Positions 6,221 to 11,586 of a DNA stretch of 11,954 bases are shown here, piece after piece. Each line of letters begins with the position of its first letter. Position 1 is the first letter of the stretch. The notes beneath the pieces are model-generated. The model ran no database searches, was not told where the DNA came from, and worked only from the letters and a program-made list of their open reading frames with translations. The stretch comes from DATDOO01 sp035293245. GTDB lineage: Bacteria > Pseudomonadota > Gammaproteobacteria > Methylococcales > Methylococcaceae. The stretch is from the NCBI GenBank assembly GCA_035293245.1, contig DATDOO010000133.1, positions 1 through 11,954 of the forward strand, in the 5' to 3' direction. The translations under genes were made by a program, and so were the position numbers.

Positions 6221-6226
6221 ATTATA
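6221..6226 (-). promoter_or_regulatory. -10 box (TATAAT) of the toxin-antitoxin operon
   Basis: The minus strand reads TATAAT, a perfect sigma-70 -10 hexamer, 31 bases ahead of the antitoxin start. No good -35 hexamer is seen at 16-18 bp spacing. The predicted start of transcription falls within the inverted repeat at 6199-6218, so a bound antitoxin would block it. It probably drives antitoxin, toxin and the downstream YhiN-family gene. Confidence 0.6.
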
Positions 6227-6250
6227 GCGGTGGGCGAGAGGTCATGCCGC

Positions 6251-6268
6251 ACGGGGCATTCGCCCCGT
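6251..6268. repeat. hairpin ACGGGGC/GCCCCGT
   Basis: A 7-bp perfect stem with a 4-base loop, between the HugZ-like gene and the antitoxin gene. No T-run follows on the minus strand. It might stall hugZ read-through or be structural debris. Confidence 0.4.
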
Positions 6269-6326
6269 TCGAAACGTTTTGCACCGCAGCGTTTCACCTG
6301 CGCAAAGGGCACCGGGGTAAACGTTC

Positions 6327-6350
6327 GGGACGGGGTACAAACCCTGCCCC
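6327..6350. repeat. palindromic intergenic hairpin just after the HugZ-like gene
   Basis: GGGACGGGGT-acaa-ACCCTGCCCC folds with one G-T pair and one mismatch. It starts 16 bases after the HugZ-like stop codon. The pattern resembles small dispersed GGGCAGGGTTTGT-type palindromes seen in many bacterial genomes; it may act in 3'-end formation. Confidence 0.4.
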
Positions 6351-6365
6351 ACAACGCTTTCAACC

Positions 6366-6839
6366 CTAGTTGCCCATGATGGCCGCAAAGCGTTCCGCCG
6401 TGATGGACGCCGCCTGCCCGAAGCCGCCCACAAACCTGACCGAGCGAACCGCCACGGCAAACAGCGAAAAATCACTGAAGCTGAACATTTCCTCGCTGTA
6501 GGGGAATCGCGCCAGATACACGCGTCTTGCCTCCGCGTAGTCCGGCGCGTTGCTGGGGCATTGCCGCGCCAAGCCTTGAATGCTGGCTCGCGGCAGGGCG
6601 TGCACCGCCATGTCGGCGGCCGGCGATGCCGTGACGAGCAGGCTGACCTCCGGGTTGGCGAGCATGTCCTTGGTATGCGCCGCCAACTGGCTGACATGAA
6701 TGACCAAGCCAGCTCCTTGGGGAAGCAGCGCAAAAGGGACCATGGAAACGGACGGCTCGCCGTTGTGCAGGGTGCCCAGGGCGGCGACCTGTTGGGTTTC
6801 CAGCAAGGTTTTGAAGGCAAGTGCCTGGGATGAGTCCAT
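6366..6839 (-). CDS. HugZ-like pyridoxamine 5'-phosphate oxidase-family protein
   Basis: A 157-residue split-barrel protein related to the N-terminal domain of HugZ, the haem oxygenase-like family. Visible features: ALGTLHNGEPSVSMVPFALL (barrel strands), VIHVSQLAAHTKDMLANPEV, ASIQGLARQCP, and the diagnostic C-terminal FSFSDFSLFAVAVRSVRFVG followed by GFGQA. The longer HugZ proteins add a second domain (DUF2470) with haem contacts; it is absent here, so haem degradation cannot be assumed and a flavin or other cofactor role is possible. The start ATG lacks a clear Shine-Dalgarno sequence but fits the family N-terminus. It is the most upstream of a co-directional set with the TA pair and the YhiN-family gene, but a 176-base hairpin-containing gap makes a shared operon doubtful. 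Confidence 0.85.
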   Translation of the reverse strand: MDSSQALAFKTLLETQQVAALGTLHNGEPSVSMVPFALLPQGAGLVIHVSQLAAHTKDMLANPEVSLLVTASPAADMAVHALPRASIQGLARQCPSNAPDYAEARRVYLARFPYSEEMFSFSDFSLFAVAVRSVRFVGGFGQAASITAERFAAIMGN

Positions 6840-7094
6840 GATTCTGGTGCTCGGGTGGTGTTGTAGACGTTGGCGTCACTAGCTTACGCGAACGATGTGG
6901 TTCGCAGGCGACCGCATCCTAAGTCCCTGGCCCAGCCGGGCGACCAGGTCGCCGCCGGCCCGCACCACGGGTATGTAGGCTGTGCAGACGTCAGGAGGCG
7001 CATCGGTCGCGACTGATGCGCTACGGCCCTACGCTACCCCATTTTTCATTTTGCTCTCAGGCGACGGAGGCCGTGAAGCTTGGACTGCAGCGGC
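6840..7094. other. palindrome-rich intergenic region
   Basis: No gene seen. It holds GGCGACC-a-GGTCGCC (6939-6953) within an outer GCCGG/CCGGC stem (6935-6958), and the repeat at 6975-7032 listed separately. The structures suggest dispersed intergenic repeats or a terminator for the membrane protein gene, whose minus-strand transcript enters this region. A promoter for the HugZ-like gene would also have to lie here, but none is evident. Confidence 0.5.
6975..7032. repeat. intergenic inverted repeat with a 24-bp palindromic core
   Basis: GCGCATCGGTCG/CGACTGATGCGC (6998-7021) is a 24-base palindrome broken only by one G-T pair. It is enclosed by GTAGG at 6975-6979 and CCTAC at 7028-7032. The GTAGGC start resembles the outer arm of the repeat at 8793-8873, so both may belong to one family of GTAGG...CCTAC intergenic repeats. 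Confidence 0.6.
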
Positions 7095-8039
7095 TCATGC
7101 AAAAAGCTCGGAGCATTTTTTCTTCGCCGAAGGTGGAGCATAGATAAAGTCGCCATTTTCTATAAGTTCGTTTCCGGCGGCGTCGGCAAGTCTTGCCTTT
7201 TCCATTTCCCAGCGTGTTTTGAAATAGTCGAGAAACAGCTCGGCCATATTCCAGCTTTCCGATTCGAACGAAGTCTGCTCCCCGAAATTTAGCGCCGCCT
7301 CCCAATGCAGATAAGGCATTTTGGAAACCGGTTCGGTCAAATAATAGCTGTTATAAACGTCCACTTTTCGGGACTCTTTGCGGATGATGATAAACAAAGG
7401 AATGCAAGGCAGGCCGTCGTAAACGAAAACGCCTAACGATCCTGTGATGGTATCGTCTATGCGGCTGATCACGTCTTCCAGGTTGACTTTAAATAATTTG
7501 GAATATTCGTTGTATTCATGCGGATTGAAGCCGGTGGTTTCCGTGGCGCGCAATTCGCCGATGCGGCAGTCGGCTTTTAAAATCAGCATTCTGAAATGGA
7601 CGCCGTTTTTTATTCCCTTCTCCAGTTCCCGCGATTTGTTTTTAAAACGCGGATCGAAGGTAATTAGCCAATAGACATAATCCCCTGGCTGTAAGCCGTG
7701 CATGATTTGGCTGAAATCAAATTCCTTATTGGTAATGCCGGTAAAGCCTCTTTTTACCGAATTCAGCAAAATAGTGTCGACGTATTTGGCGAGGGCCTCG
7801 CGCAAATTGATTTCCGATTCCTTATGCTCTTCCGCGGCGATGAACCAGTGATGAAAATAACCGACCGAAACCACAACGGATGCGAACAGACCGAATTCAG
7901 AAATGATTTTGAATAGCCATTCCTGTTCATGATAGGCTGGATTATGCGCCAGATCTTCGAAAAGCTTGTAAACGGTAAAACCGCCGAAAATCAGCACCAA
8001 CGCTAGCAGCCATTTGAGTTTTCTGATGGTGGTAAACAT
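7095..8039 (-). CDS. unknown two-helix membrane protein with a C-terminal cytosolic domain
   Basis: A 314-residue protein I cannot assign to a family. Two hydrophobic segments are visible, about residues 9-26 (KWLLALVLIFGGFTVYKL) and 43-63 (FKIISEFGLFASVVVSVGYF). A charged helix (AAEEHKESEINLREALAKYV) and a mixed alpha/beta domain of some 220 residues follow. That domain contains YVYWLITFDPRF, a KSRELEKGIKNGVHFRMLIL strand-helix-strand, and SRIDDTITGSLGVFVYDGLP. The order vaguely recalls phospholipase D-like folds, but no HxK motif is present, so this is a weak guess. Base composition is near 45% GC against about 60% around it, and it is flanked by palindromic repeats and a disrupted TA locus, which points to recent acquisition. 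No Shine-Dalgarno is obvious before ATG 8039, though the hydrophobic N-terminus makes the start plausible. Confidence 0.8.
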   Translation of the reverse strand: MFTTIRKLKWLLALVLIFGGFTVYKLFEDLAHNPAYHEQEWLFKIISEFGLFASVVVSVGYFHHWFIAAEEHKESEINLREALAKYVDTILLNSVKRGFTGITNKEFDFSQIMHGLQPGDYVYWLITFDPRFKNKSRELEKGIKNGVHFRMLILKADCRIGELRATETTGFNPHEYNEYSKLFKVNLEDVISRIDDTITGSLGVFVYDGLPCIPLFIIIRKESRKVDVYNSYYLTEPVSKMPYLHWEAALNFGEQTSFESESWNMAELFLDYFKTRWEMEKARLADAAGNELIENGDFIYAPPSAKKKCSELFA

Positions 8040-8117
8040 GGAGTAGCGATTATTATGGAATGATTAAATGAACCGATAGAACGGGTACAGATAGTGCGGT
8101 GCGCGAAAAATGCTAGG

Positions 8118-8123
8118 CGATAG
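8118..8123. repeat. left copy of a 6-bp direct repeat flanking the inserted element
   Basis: CGATAG here and at 8281-8286 bracket the 152-bp element with two and three extra bases. It fits a target-site duplication, although six bases could also repeat by chance. Confidence 0.4.
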
Positions 8124-8125
8124 TC

Positions 8126-8277
8126 TTTTGATCGTTCCCACGCTCCGCGTGGGAATGCAGCCCGAGACGCTCAGCGTCCCGTTCCAACCCGCGAGGCCAA
8201 GACAATTCGAGTGCCTTTGCAGGACGCAGGAGCGTCCAAGACTTGCGTTCCCACGCAGAGCGTGGGAACGATCAAAA
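8126..8277. mobile_element. 152-bp REPIN/MITE-like element of two inverted two-hairpin units
   Basis: The ends are a perfect 19-bp inverted repeat, TTTTGATCGTTCCCACGCT (8126-8144) and its complement at 8259-8277. Each half contains two hairpins: TTCCCACGC/GCGTGGGAA next to the end, and GACGC..GCGTC inside (8166-8178 on the left, 8222-8236 on the right). The halves are inverted copies of one roughly 50-base unit around a 40-base centre. It has no coding capacity, so it must have been moved by a protein encoded elsewhere; a REP-associated (RAYT) or other Y1-type transposase is a natural candidate, by analogy with REPIN elements. It interrupts the RelE toxin gene. The same unit recurs singly at 11525-11573. 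Confidence 0.8.
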
Positions 8278-8280
8278 ATC

Positions 8281-8286
8281 CGATAG
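8281..8286. repeat. right copy of the 6-bp direct repeat flanking the inserted element
   Basis: CGATAG, the same as at 8118-8123, inside the toxin codons for the Y-R pair of AYVIRYR. Candidate target-site duplication. Confidence 0.4.
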
Positions 8287-8340
8287 CGGATGACATAAGC
8301 ACCGTTGCCGAAGGCCGCATAAATTTCGCGATAACCGCGC

Positions 8341-8730
8341 TTATCTGGTAGCGGTAAGCCCGGTTCGGGGAAATCCTTCAGTGGTTCGGCGGCCTGCAGT
8401 ATCGTTTGCGCCGCTTTTTTGGCAGTCTGGGGACTTGTCTGGTTCAGGAAACGGTACAAACGCTCCACATCCCGCAGGGCCTGCGGTAGCCAGATTACTT
8501 GGGGCAGGCCGGACATTGCCGGCCGCTAAGTCGCGCAGCCAGTTCGTGGCGATTTCGTGGGGTATGCCGTGTCCGGTCTGCGCGTATTCTTCAAGACGCG
8601 CTTCATCGGTATCGGTGATGTCGTGAAGCAGGCTTTGGATCAACGTTTCCGTGCTTTCGTGGTTCGCTGTCGCAATGGCGTCCAGACGTTTCGCCGTTTT
8701 GTCCGCGATTTGTATCGACAGGGTGCGCAT
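8341..8730 (-). CDS. RHH-type antitoxin partnered with the interrupted toxin, with an overlong C-terminus
   Basis: The N-terminus MRTLSIQIADKTAKRLDAIA followed by ESTETLIQSLLHDITD is a ribbon-helix-helix DNA-binding domain. The rest, ARLEEYAQTGHGIPHEIATN and WLRDLAAG, is the toxin-binding tail common in antitoxins paired with this RelE group. ATG 8730 is chosen because a GGAGG motif lies about ten bases upstream. After residue 71 the frame passes into the toxin gene and stays open for 176 bases (129 residues in all). Partner antitoxins normally stop within a few codons of the toxin start, so the true C-terminus was probably lost by a frameshift or stop-codon change near 8500-8520. The N-terminal 70 residues look functional. 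Confidence 0.75.
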   Translation of the reverse strand: MRTLSIQIADKTAKRLDAIATANHESTETLIQSLLHDITDTDEARLEEYAQTGHGIPHEIATNWLRDLAAGNVRPAPSNLATAGPAGCGAFVPFPEPDKSPDCQKSGANDTAGRRTTEGFPRTGLTATR

Positions 8731-8792
8731 TGCTGTTAGCCCTCCACGGTTTTGTGTCGGTTGATCTTTTTCCGATCGTCGAACTGTAGCAC

Positions 8793-8873
8793 GTAGGCTG
8801 GGTTGCAGCGCAGCGGAAACCCGGCGTTTCGGGATCATTGCCGGGATTTCGCTATCGCTCGATCCCAGCCTAC
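8793..8873. repeat. intergenic inverted repeat with GTAGGCTGGG/CCCAGCCTAC ends
   Basis: A perfect 10-bp inverted repeat, GTAGGCTGGG (8793-8802) and CCCAGCCTAC (8864-8873), encloses an inner AAACCCGGC / GCCGGGATT near-palindrome (about 8818-8848). Similar GTAGGCTGGGTT...AACCCAGCCTAC sequences are common intergenic repeats in several proteobacteria, from memory. It fills most of the gap between the antitoxin gene and the aspartic protease gene and could act as a bidirectional transcript end. Confidence 0.7.
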
Positions 8874-8895
8874 TCCGGGCTTCTCAAACCGGCGC

Positions 8896-9579
8896 TCACT
8901 TGGCCAGCAGGATGAGTTCATCATGGGCGTCGTCGAAGGTCAGTTTGAAACGGGTCAGGAAACTCATCCCCAATAAGGCGGTGCCGAGTTTGTCGTCCGG
9001 TACGAAGCCCACTTCCACATCTTTGGCCGATACGTTGCCGACGGTCACGGTGGTCAGCAGCCCGATTTTCCCTGCTATTTGGCCGTTGGCGGTTTGCATC
9101 ATGGCGTCGTCTAAGGTTTCCGGCCGGAAGCCCAGCGATTCGATCATGGAGTAGGGCAGCGTGATGACGGATGCGCCGGTGTCCACCAGTAACGATGCCT
9201 TCAACGAATGTCCCTGAAGGCCGAGAATTTCGACGTTCACGCGATGATGGCGGCCTTCGCGGACGGTTTTTACATAGGTCTTGGTGGCAGGCGGCGGGGT
9301 TGCCTGCTTGAGGCTAGTGATGATGACCTTGGCGATGTTTCCCGGAGACTTTTCGATAATCAGGTAGTTGTAATTGCTCAGCAGGCCTTCGATGCGGTTA
9401 CGCAAATCCCCGCCGGCATCCTCGGCCTCTTCGTCGCCAAGCAGCGACATGCCGTCGATGGTGATCCCGCTTTCTTTGCTCAAGGATCCAAGCTGGTTGC
9501 GCAGAGTCTGTTCCTGGCCGGGCGCCAGCGTCGGTGCGACGGCGAGGAGCAGAACCATCAGGTAACGGGCTGGCCGCAT
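8896..9579 (-). CDS. secreted retropepsin-like aspartic protease
   Basis: A 227-residue protein with a single-domain retroviral-type aspartic protease fold (clan AA) as in bacterial TIGR02281-type proteins; as a single lobe it would act as a dimer. The catalytic motif is LLVDTGASVITLP (D133-T-G-A), with the flap-containing segment after it and the C-terminal GTALLGMSFLTRFKLTFDD (the LGM-x-FL motif) typical of the family. Residues 1-20 (MRPARYLMVLLLAVAPTLAP) are a signal peptide. Residues about 30-90 (IDGMSLLGDEEAED, LRNRIEGLLSNYNYLIIE) resemble an STN-like domain. Start 9579 is chosen because it begins the signal peptide and has GAGG nine bases upstream; frames open to 9717 have no better site. 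Substrate unknown; expected to act in the periplasm. Flanked by a repeat and by a flavoprotein gene on the same strand. Confidence 0.88.
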   Translation of the reverse strand: MRPARYLMVLLLAVAPTLAPGQEQTLRNQLGSLSKESGITIDGMSLLGDEEAEDAGGDLRNRIEGLLSNYNYLIIEKSPGNIAKVIITSLKQATPPPATKTYVKTVREGRHHRVNVEILGLQGHSLKASLLVDTGASVITLPYSMIESLGFRPETLDDAMMQTANGQIAGKIGLLTTVTVGNVSAKDVEVGFVPDDKLGTALLGMSFLTRFKLTFDDAHDELILLAK

Positions 9580-9748
9580 GGCCTTGACCTCGGGAGTCAG
9601 GAAATTCATCGGGATGAGCGGCCGGCACGGTCGTTGGTCGTCGCTTTGTCGGCGCATCAAGGAAACATCCCGCGTAGTTCCGATTAGCCAAGCAAATCGG
9701 AGTTTAGGTTTCACCATAGCGGCATACGGCCTTGCCGTAAACGTCGTG

Positions 9749-11413
9749 TCAGTCGGTTGGTTTTCCCATGGGTAGGATTCCGCTTAGCCAATCGTGCCTA
9801 CGCGGGCTGTTGTTTTGACCAACCATATCCAATGCCACCGCCTCCGCCACCTTGATGCCATCCACGGCGGCGGAGAGTATGCCGCCGGCATAACCGGCGC
9901 CTTCACCGGCGGGATACAGCCCGCGGGTATTCAAGCTCTGGAAATCCTCGCCGCGCTTGATGCGCACCGGCGAGGAGGTGCGGGTTTCCACGCCGGTGAG
10001 CACGGCGTCGTGCATGGCGAAGCCTTTGATCTGCTTGTCGAAGGCGGGCAGGGCTTCGCGGATCGCCTCGATGGCGTAGTCGGGCAGGGCCGTGGCAAGG
10101 TCGGTCAGGCGCACGCCGGGGGTGTAGGAAGGCAACACCGAGCCGAAGGCGGTGGAGGGCCGGCCGGCAAGGAAATCGCCCACCAGTTGTCCCGGCGCCT
10201 GGTAGTTCTCGCCGCCCAGCTTGAAGGCTTGCTCTTCCCAGCGGCGTTGCAGTTCGATGCCGGCCAGGGGGCCGCCTGGATAATCTTCGGGCGTGATGCC
10301 CACCACGATGCCGCTGTTGGCGTTGCGTTCGTTGCGGGAATATTGGCTCATGCCGTTGGTCACCACGCGGCCCGGCTCGGAAGCCGCCGCCACCACCGTG
10401 CCGCCGGGACACATGCAGAAGCTGTAGACGCTGCGGCCATTCTTGCAGTGGTGCACCAGCTTGTAGTCGGCGGCGCCCAGGGCGGGATTGCCGGCGTGCC
10501 GGCCGAAGCGGCAGCGGTCGATGAGCAACTGGGGGTGCTCGATGCGGAAGCCGATGGAGAAGGGCTTGGCCTCCAGGTAGACGCCGCGCTCATGCAAGGT
10601 TTGAAAGGTGTCGCGGGCGCTGTGGCCCACGGCCAGTACCACGTGGCGGCTGGCAATACGTTCGCCGCCGGCCAGCACCACGCCGTGCACTTGGCCGTCG
10701 TCGATGTCGAAGTCCGCCACCTGGCTTTGGAAGTGGATTTCTCCCCCTAAGGATTCGATGGTGGCGCGCATCTGTTCCACCACGCCCACCAGGCGGAATG
10801 TGCCGATGTGCGGCTTGCCGACGTAAAGGATTTCCTCCGGCGCGCCGGCCTTGACGAATTCGGTGAGCACCTTGCGCCCCAGGTGGCGCGGGTCCTTGAT
10901 CTGGCTGTGCAGCTTGCCGTCGGAAAAGGTGCCGGCGCCGCCTTCGCCGAATTGCACGTTGGATTCCGGGTTGAGCACGCCGTGGCGCCACAGGCCGAAA
11001 GTGTCCTTGGTGCGCTCGCGCACGCGCTTGCCGCGTTCCAGGATGATGGGGTGAAAACCCATTTCCGCCAGCAGCAAGCCGGCGAACAGGCCGCAGGGGC
11101 CGGTGCCGATCACCACGGGGCGCTCGGCCAGTTGCTGTGGAGCATGGGCGAGGTAGCGGTAAGCGGTGTCCGGCGCCGGGGCGACGTGCTTGTCTTGGCC
11201 CACGCGGCGCAATACCTCGGTTTCTTCGGTCACCTCCACGTCCAGCGAATAAACCAGGCGGATGTCGCTCTTGCGGCGGGCGTCGTAGCCACGTCGGGCA
11301 ATCGTGTAGCCGATCAGCGCCTTTTCACCGACGCCAAGCCGCGCCAGGATTGCGTCCTTAATGGCGCCTGCCGGGTGATCGAGGGGAAGCTTAACATCAG
11401 TCAGTCGCAGCAT
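9749..11413 (-). CDS. COG2509-type FAD-dependent dehydrogenase
   Basis: A 554-residue uncharacterised flavoprotein, typical in length. The N-terminal 90 residues form the extra domain seen in this family (RLTDVKLPLDHPAGAIKDAI, then YTIARRGYDARRKSDIRLVY). The FAD-binding fold starts at VIGTGPCGLFAGLLLAEMGF (residues 101-120) with the acidic E126 in ILERG. Other family marks are FGEGGAGTFSDGKLHSQIKD, YVGKPHIGTFRL, SIGFRIEHPQ, YSFCMCPGGTVVAAASEPGR, and the C-terminal YPAGEGAGYAGGILSAAVDG (about 500-519), which closes the flavin site. Biological substrate unknown. ATG 11413 begins MLRLTDVKL as in relatives; upstream bases give no strong ribosome binding site. It lies 170 bases upstream of the protease gene on the same strand, so co-transcription is possible. 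Confidence 0.93.
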   Translation of the reverse strand: MLRLTDVKLPLDHPAGAIKDAILARLGVGEKALIGYTIARRGYDARRKSDIRLVYSLDVEVTEETEVLRRVGQDKHVAPAPDTAYRYLAHAPQQLAERPVVIGTGPCGLFAGLLLAEMGFHPIILERGKRVRERTKDTFGLWRHGVLNPESNVQFGEGGAGTFSDGKLHSQIKDPRHLGRKVLTEFVKAGAPEEILYVGKPHIGTFRLVGVVEQMRATIESLGGEIHFQSQVADFDIDDGQVHGVVLAGGERIASRHVVLAVGHSARDTFQTLHERGVYLEAKPFSIGFRIEHPQLLIDRCRFGRHAGNPALGAADYKLVHHCKNGRSVYSFCMCPGGTVVAAASEPGRVVTNGMSQYSRNERNANSGIVVGITPEDYPGGPLAGIELQRRWEEQAFKLGGENYQAPGQLVGDFLAGRPSTAFGSVLPSYTPGVRLTDLATALPDYAIEAIREALPAFDKQIKGFAMHDAVLTGVETRTSSPVRIKRGEDFQSLNTRGLYPAGEGAGYAGGILSAAVDGIKVAEAVALDMVGQNNSPRRHDWLSGILPMGKPTD

Positions 11414-11586
11414 GCGCGGTGGTCCGGATAACTCGTGGGCGCTCTAGACAGCGCCATGGGCAACGCTGCCGCTCCGCGTTACGAGAATGGAATGGATGGT
11501 GGACAGCGCGTCTGGAAATAGATCGGGACGTAGGGCGTCCAGGGAGGCGTTCCCAGTCGGAGCGTGGGAACGACGCATATTATCTC
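11414..11586. other. intergenic region between Uma2 and the FAD dehydrogenase
   Basis: No gene seen. It contains GGCGCTGTC-like complementary segments near 11438-11455 and the solo two-hairpin repeat at 11525-11573. A promoter for the FAD dehydrogenase should lie here, but no clear hexamers were found. Confidence 0.4.
11525..11573 (+). repeat. solo copy of the two-hairpin repeat
   Basis: The first hairpin GACGtaggGCGTC (11527-11539) and the second GTTCCCA...TGGGAAC (11549-11571) have the same order and spacing as each half of the 152-bp element at 8126-8277. Aligned by eye with the minus strand of 8131-8180, about 39 of 50 bases match. It is therefore a single unit of the family that, in inverted pair form, interrupts the toxin gene. 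Confidence 0.75.

Larger units (their letters stand above)
8064..8516 (-). pseudogene. RelE/ParE-family toxin gene interrupted by a repeat element
   Basis: The first 80 residues are a good RelE/ParE-type toxin: VIWLPQALRDVERLYRFLNQ, KKAAQTILQAAEPLKDFPEP, LPDKRGYREIYAAFGNGAYV, then IRYRI. At that point, where the family continues with a strand ending in a V-W-H-x-R-E-type motif, the frame enters the 152-bp two-hairpin element (8126-8277) and codes for unrelated sequence until 8064. Deleting the element and one copy of the flanking CGATAG gives AYVIRYRLAFFAHR, an in-frame join, but no clear canonical C-terminus. The catalytic C-terminal strand is lost, so the toxin is probably inactive. The start ATG overlaps the antitoxin reading frame. 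Confidence 0.8.

Noticed and set aside
6190..6363. N-terminal extension of the RHH antitoxin to 6363
   Set aside because: It would translate through the TATAAT box and operator; RHH homology starts right after ATG 6189.
6366..6839. Calling the 157-residue PPOX protein a haem oxygenase
   Set aside because: Only the N-terminal split-barrel part of HugZ is present; the second domain with haem contacts is absent, so the activity is not supported.
7095..8039. Assignment of the membrane protein as a phospholipase D-family enzyme
   Set aside because: The arrangement of strands is suggestive but neither HxK(x4)D motif is present, so the protein is left unassigned.
9794..10750. 318-residue plus-strand open frame antisense to the FAD dehydrogenase gene
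   Set aside because: Shadow frame of a well-supported flavoprotein; Ala/Gly/His-rich with no domain.
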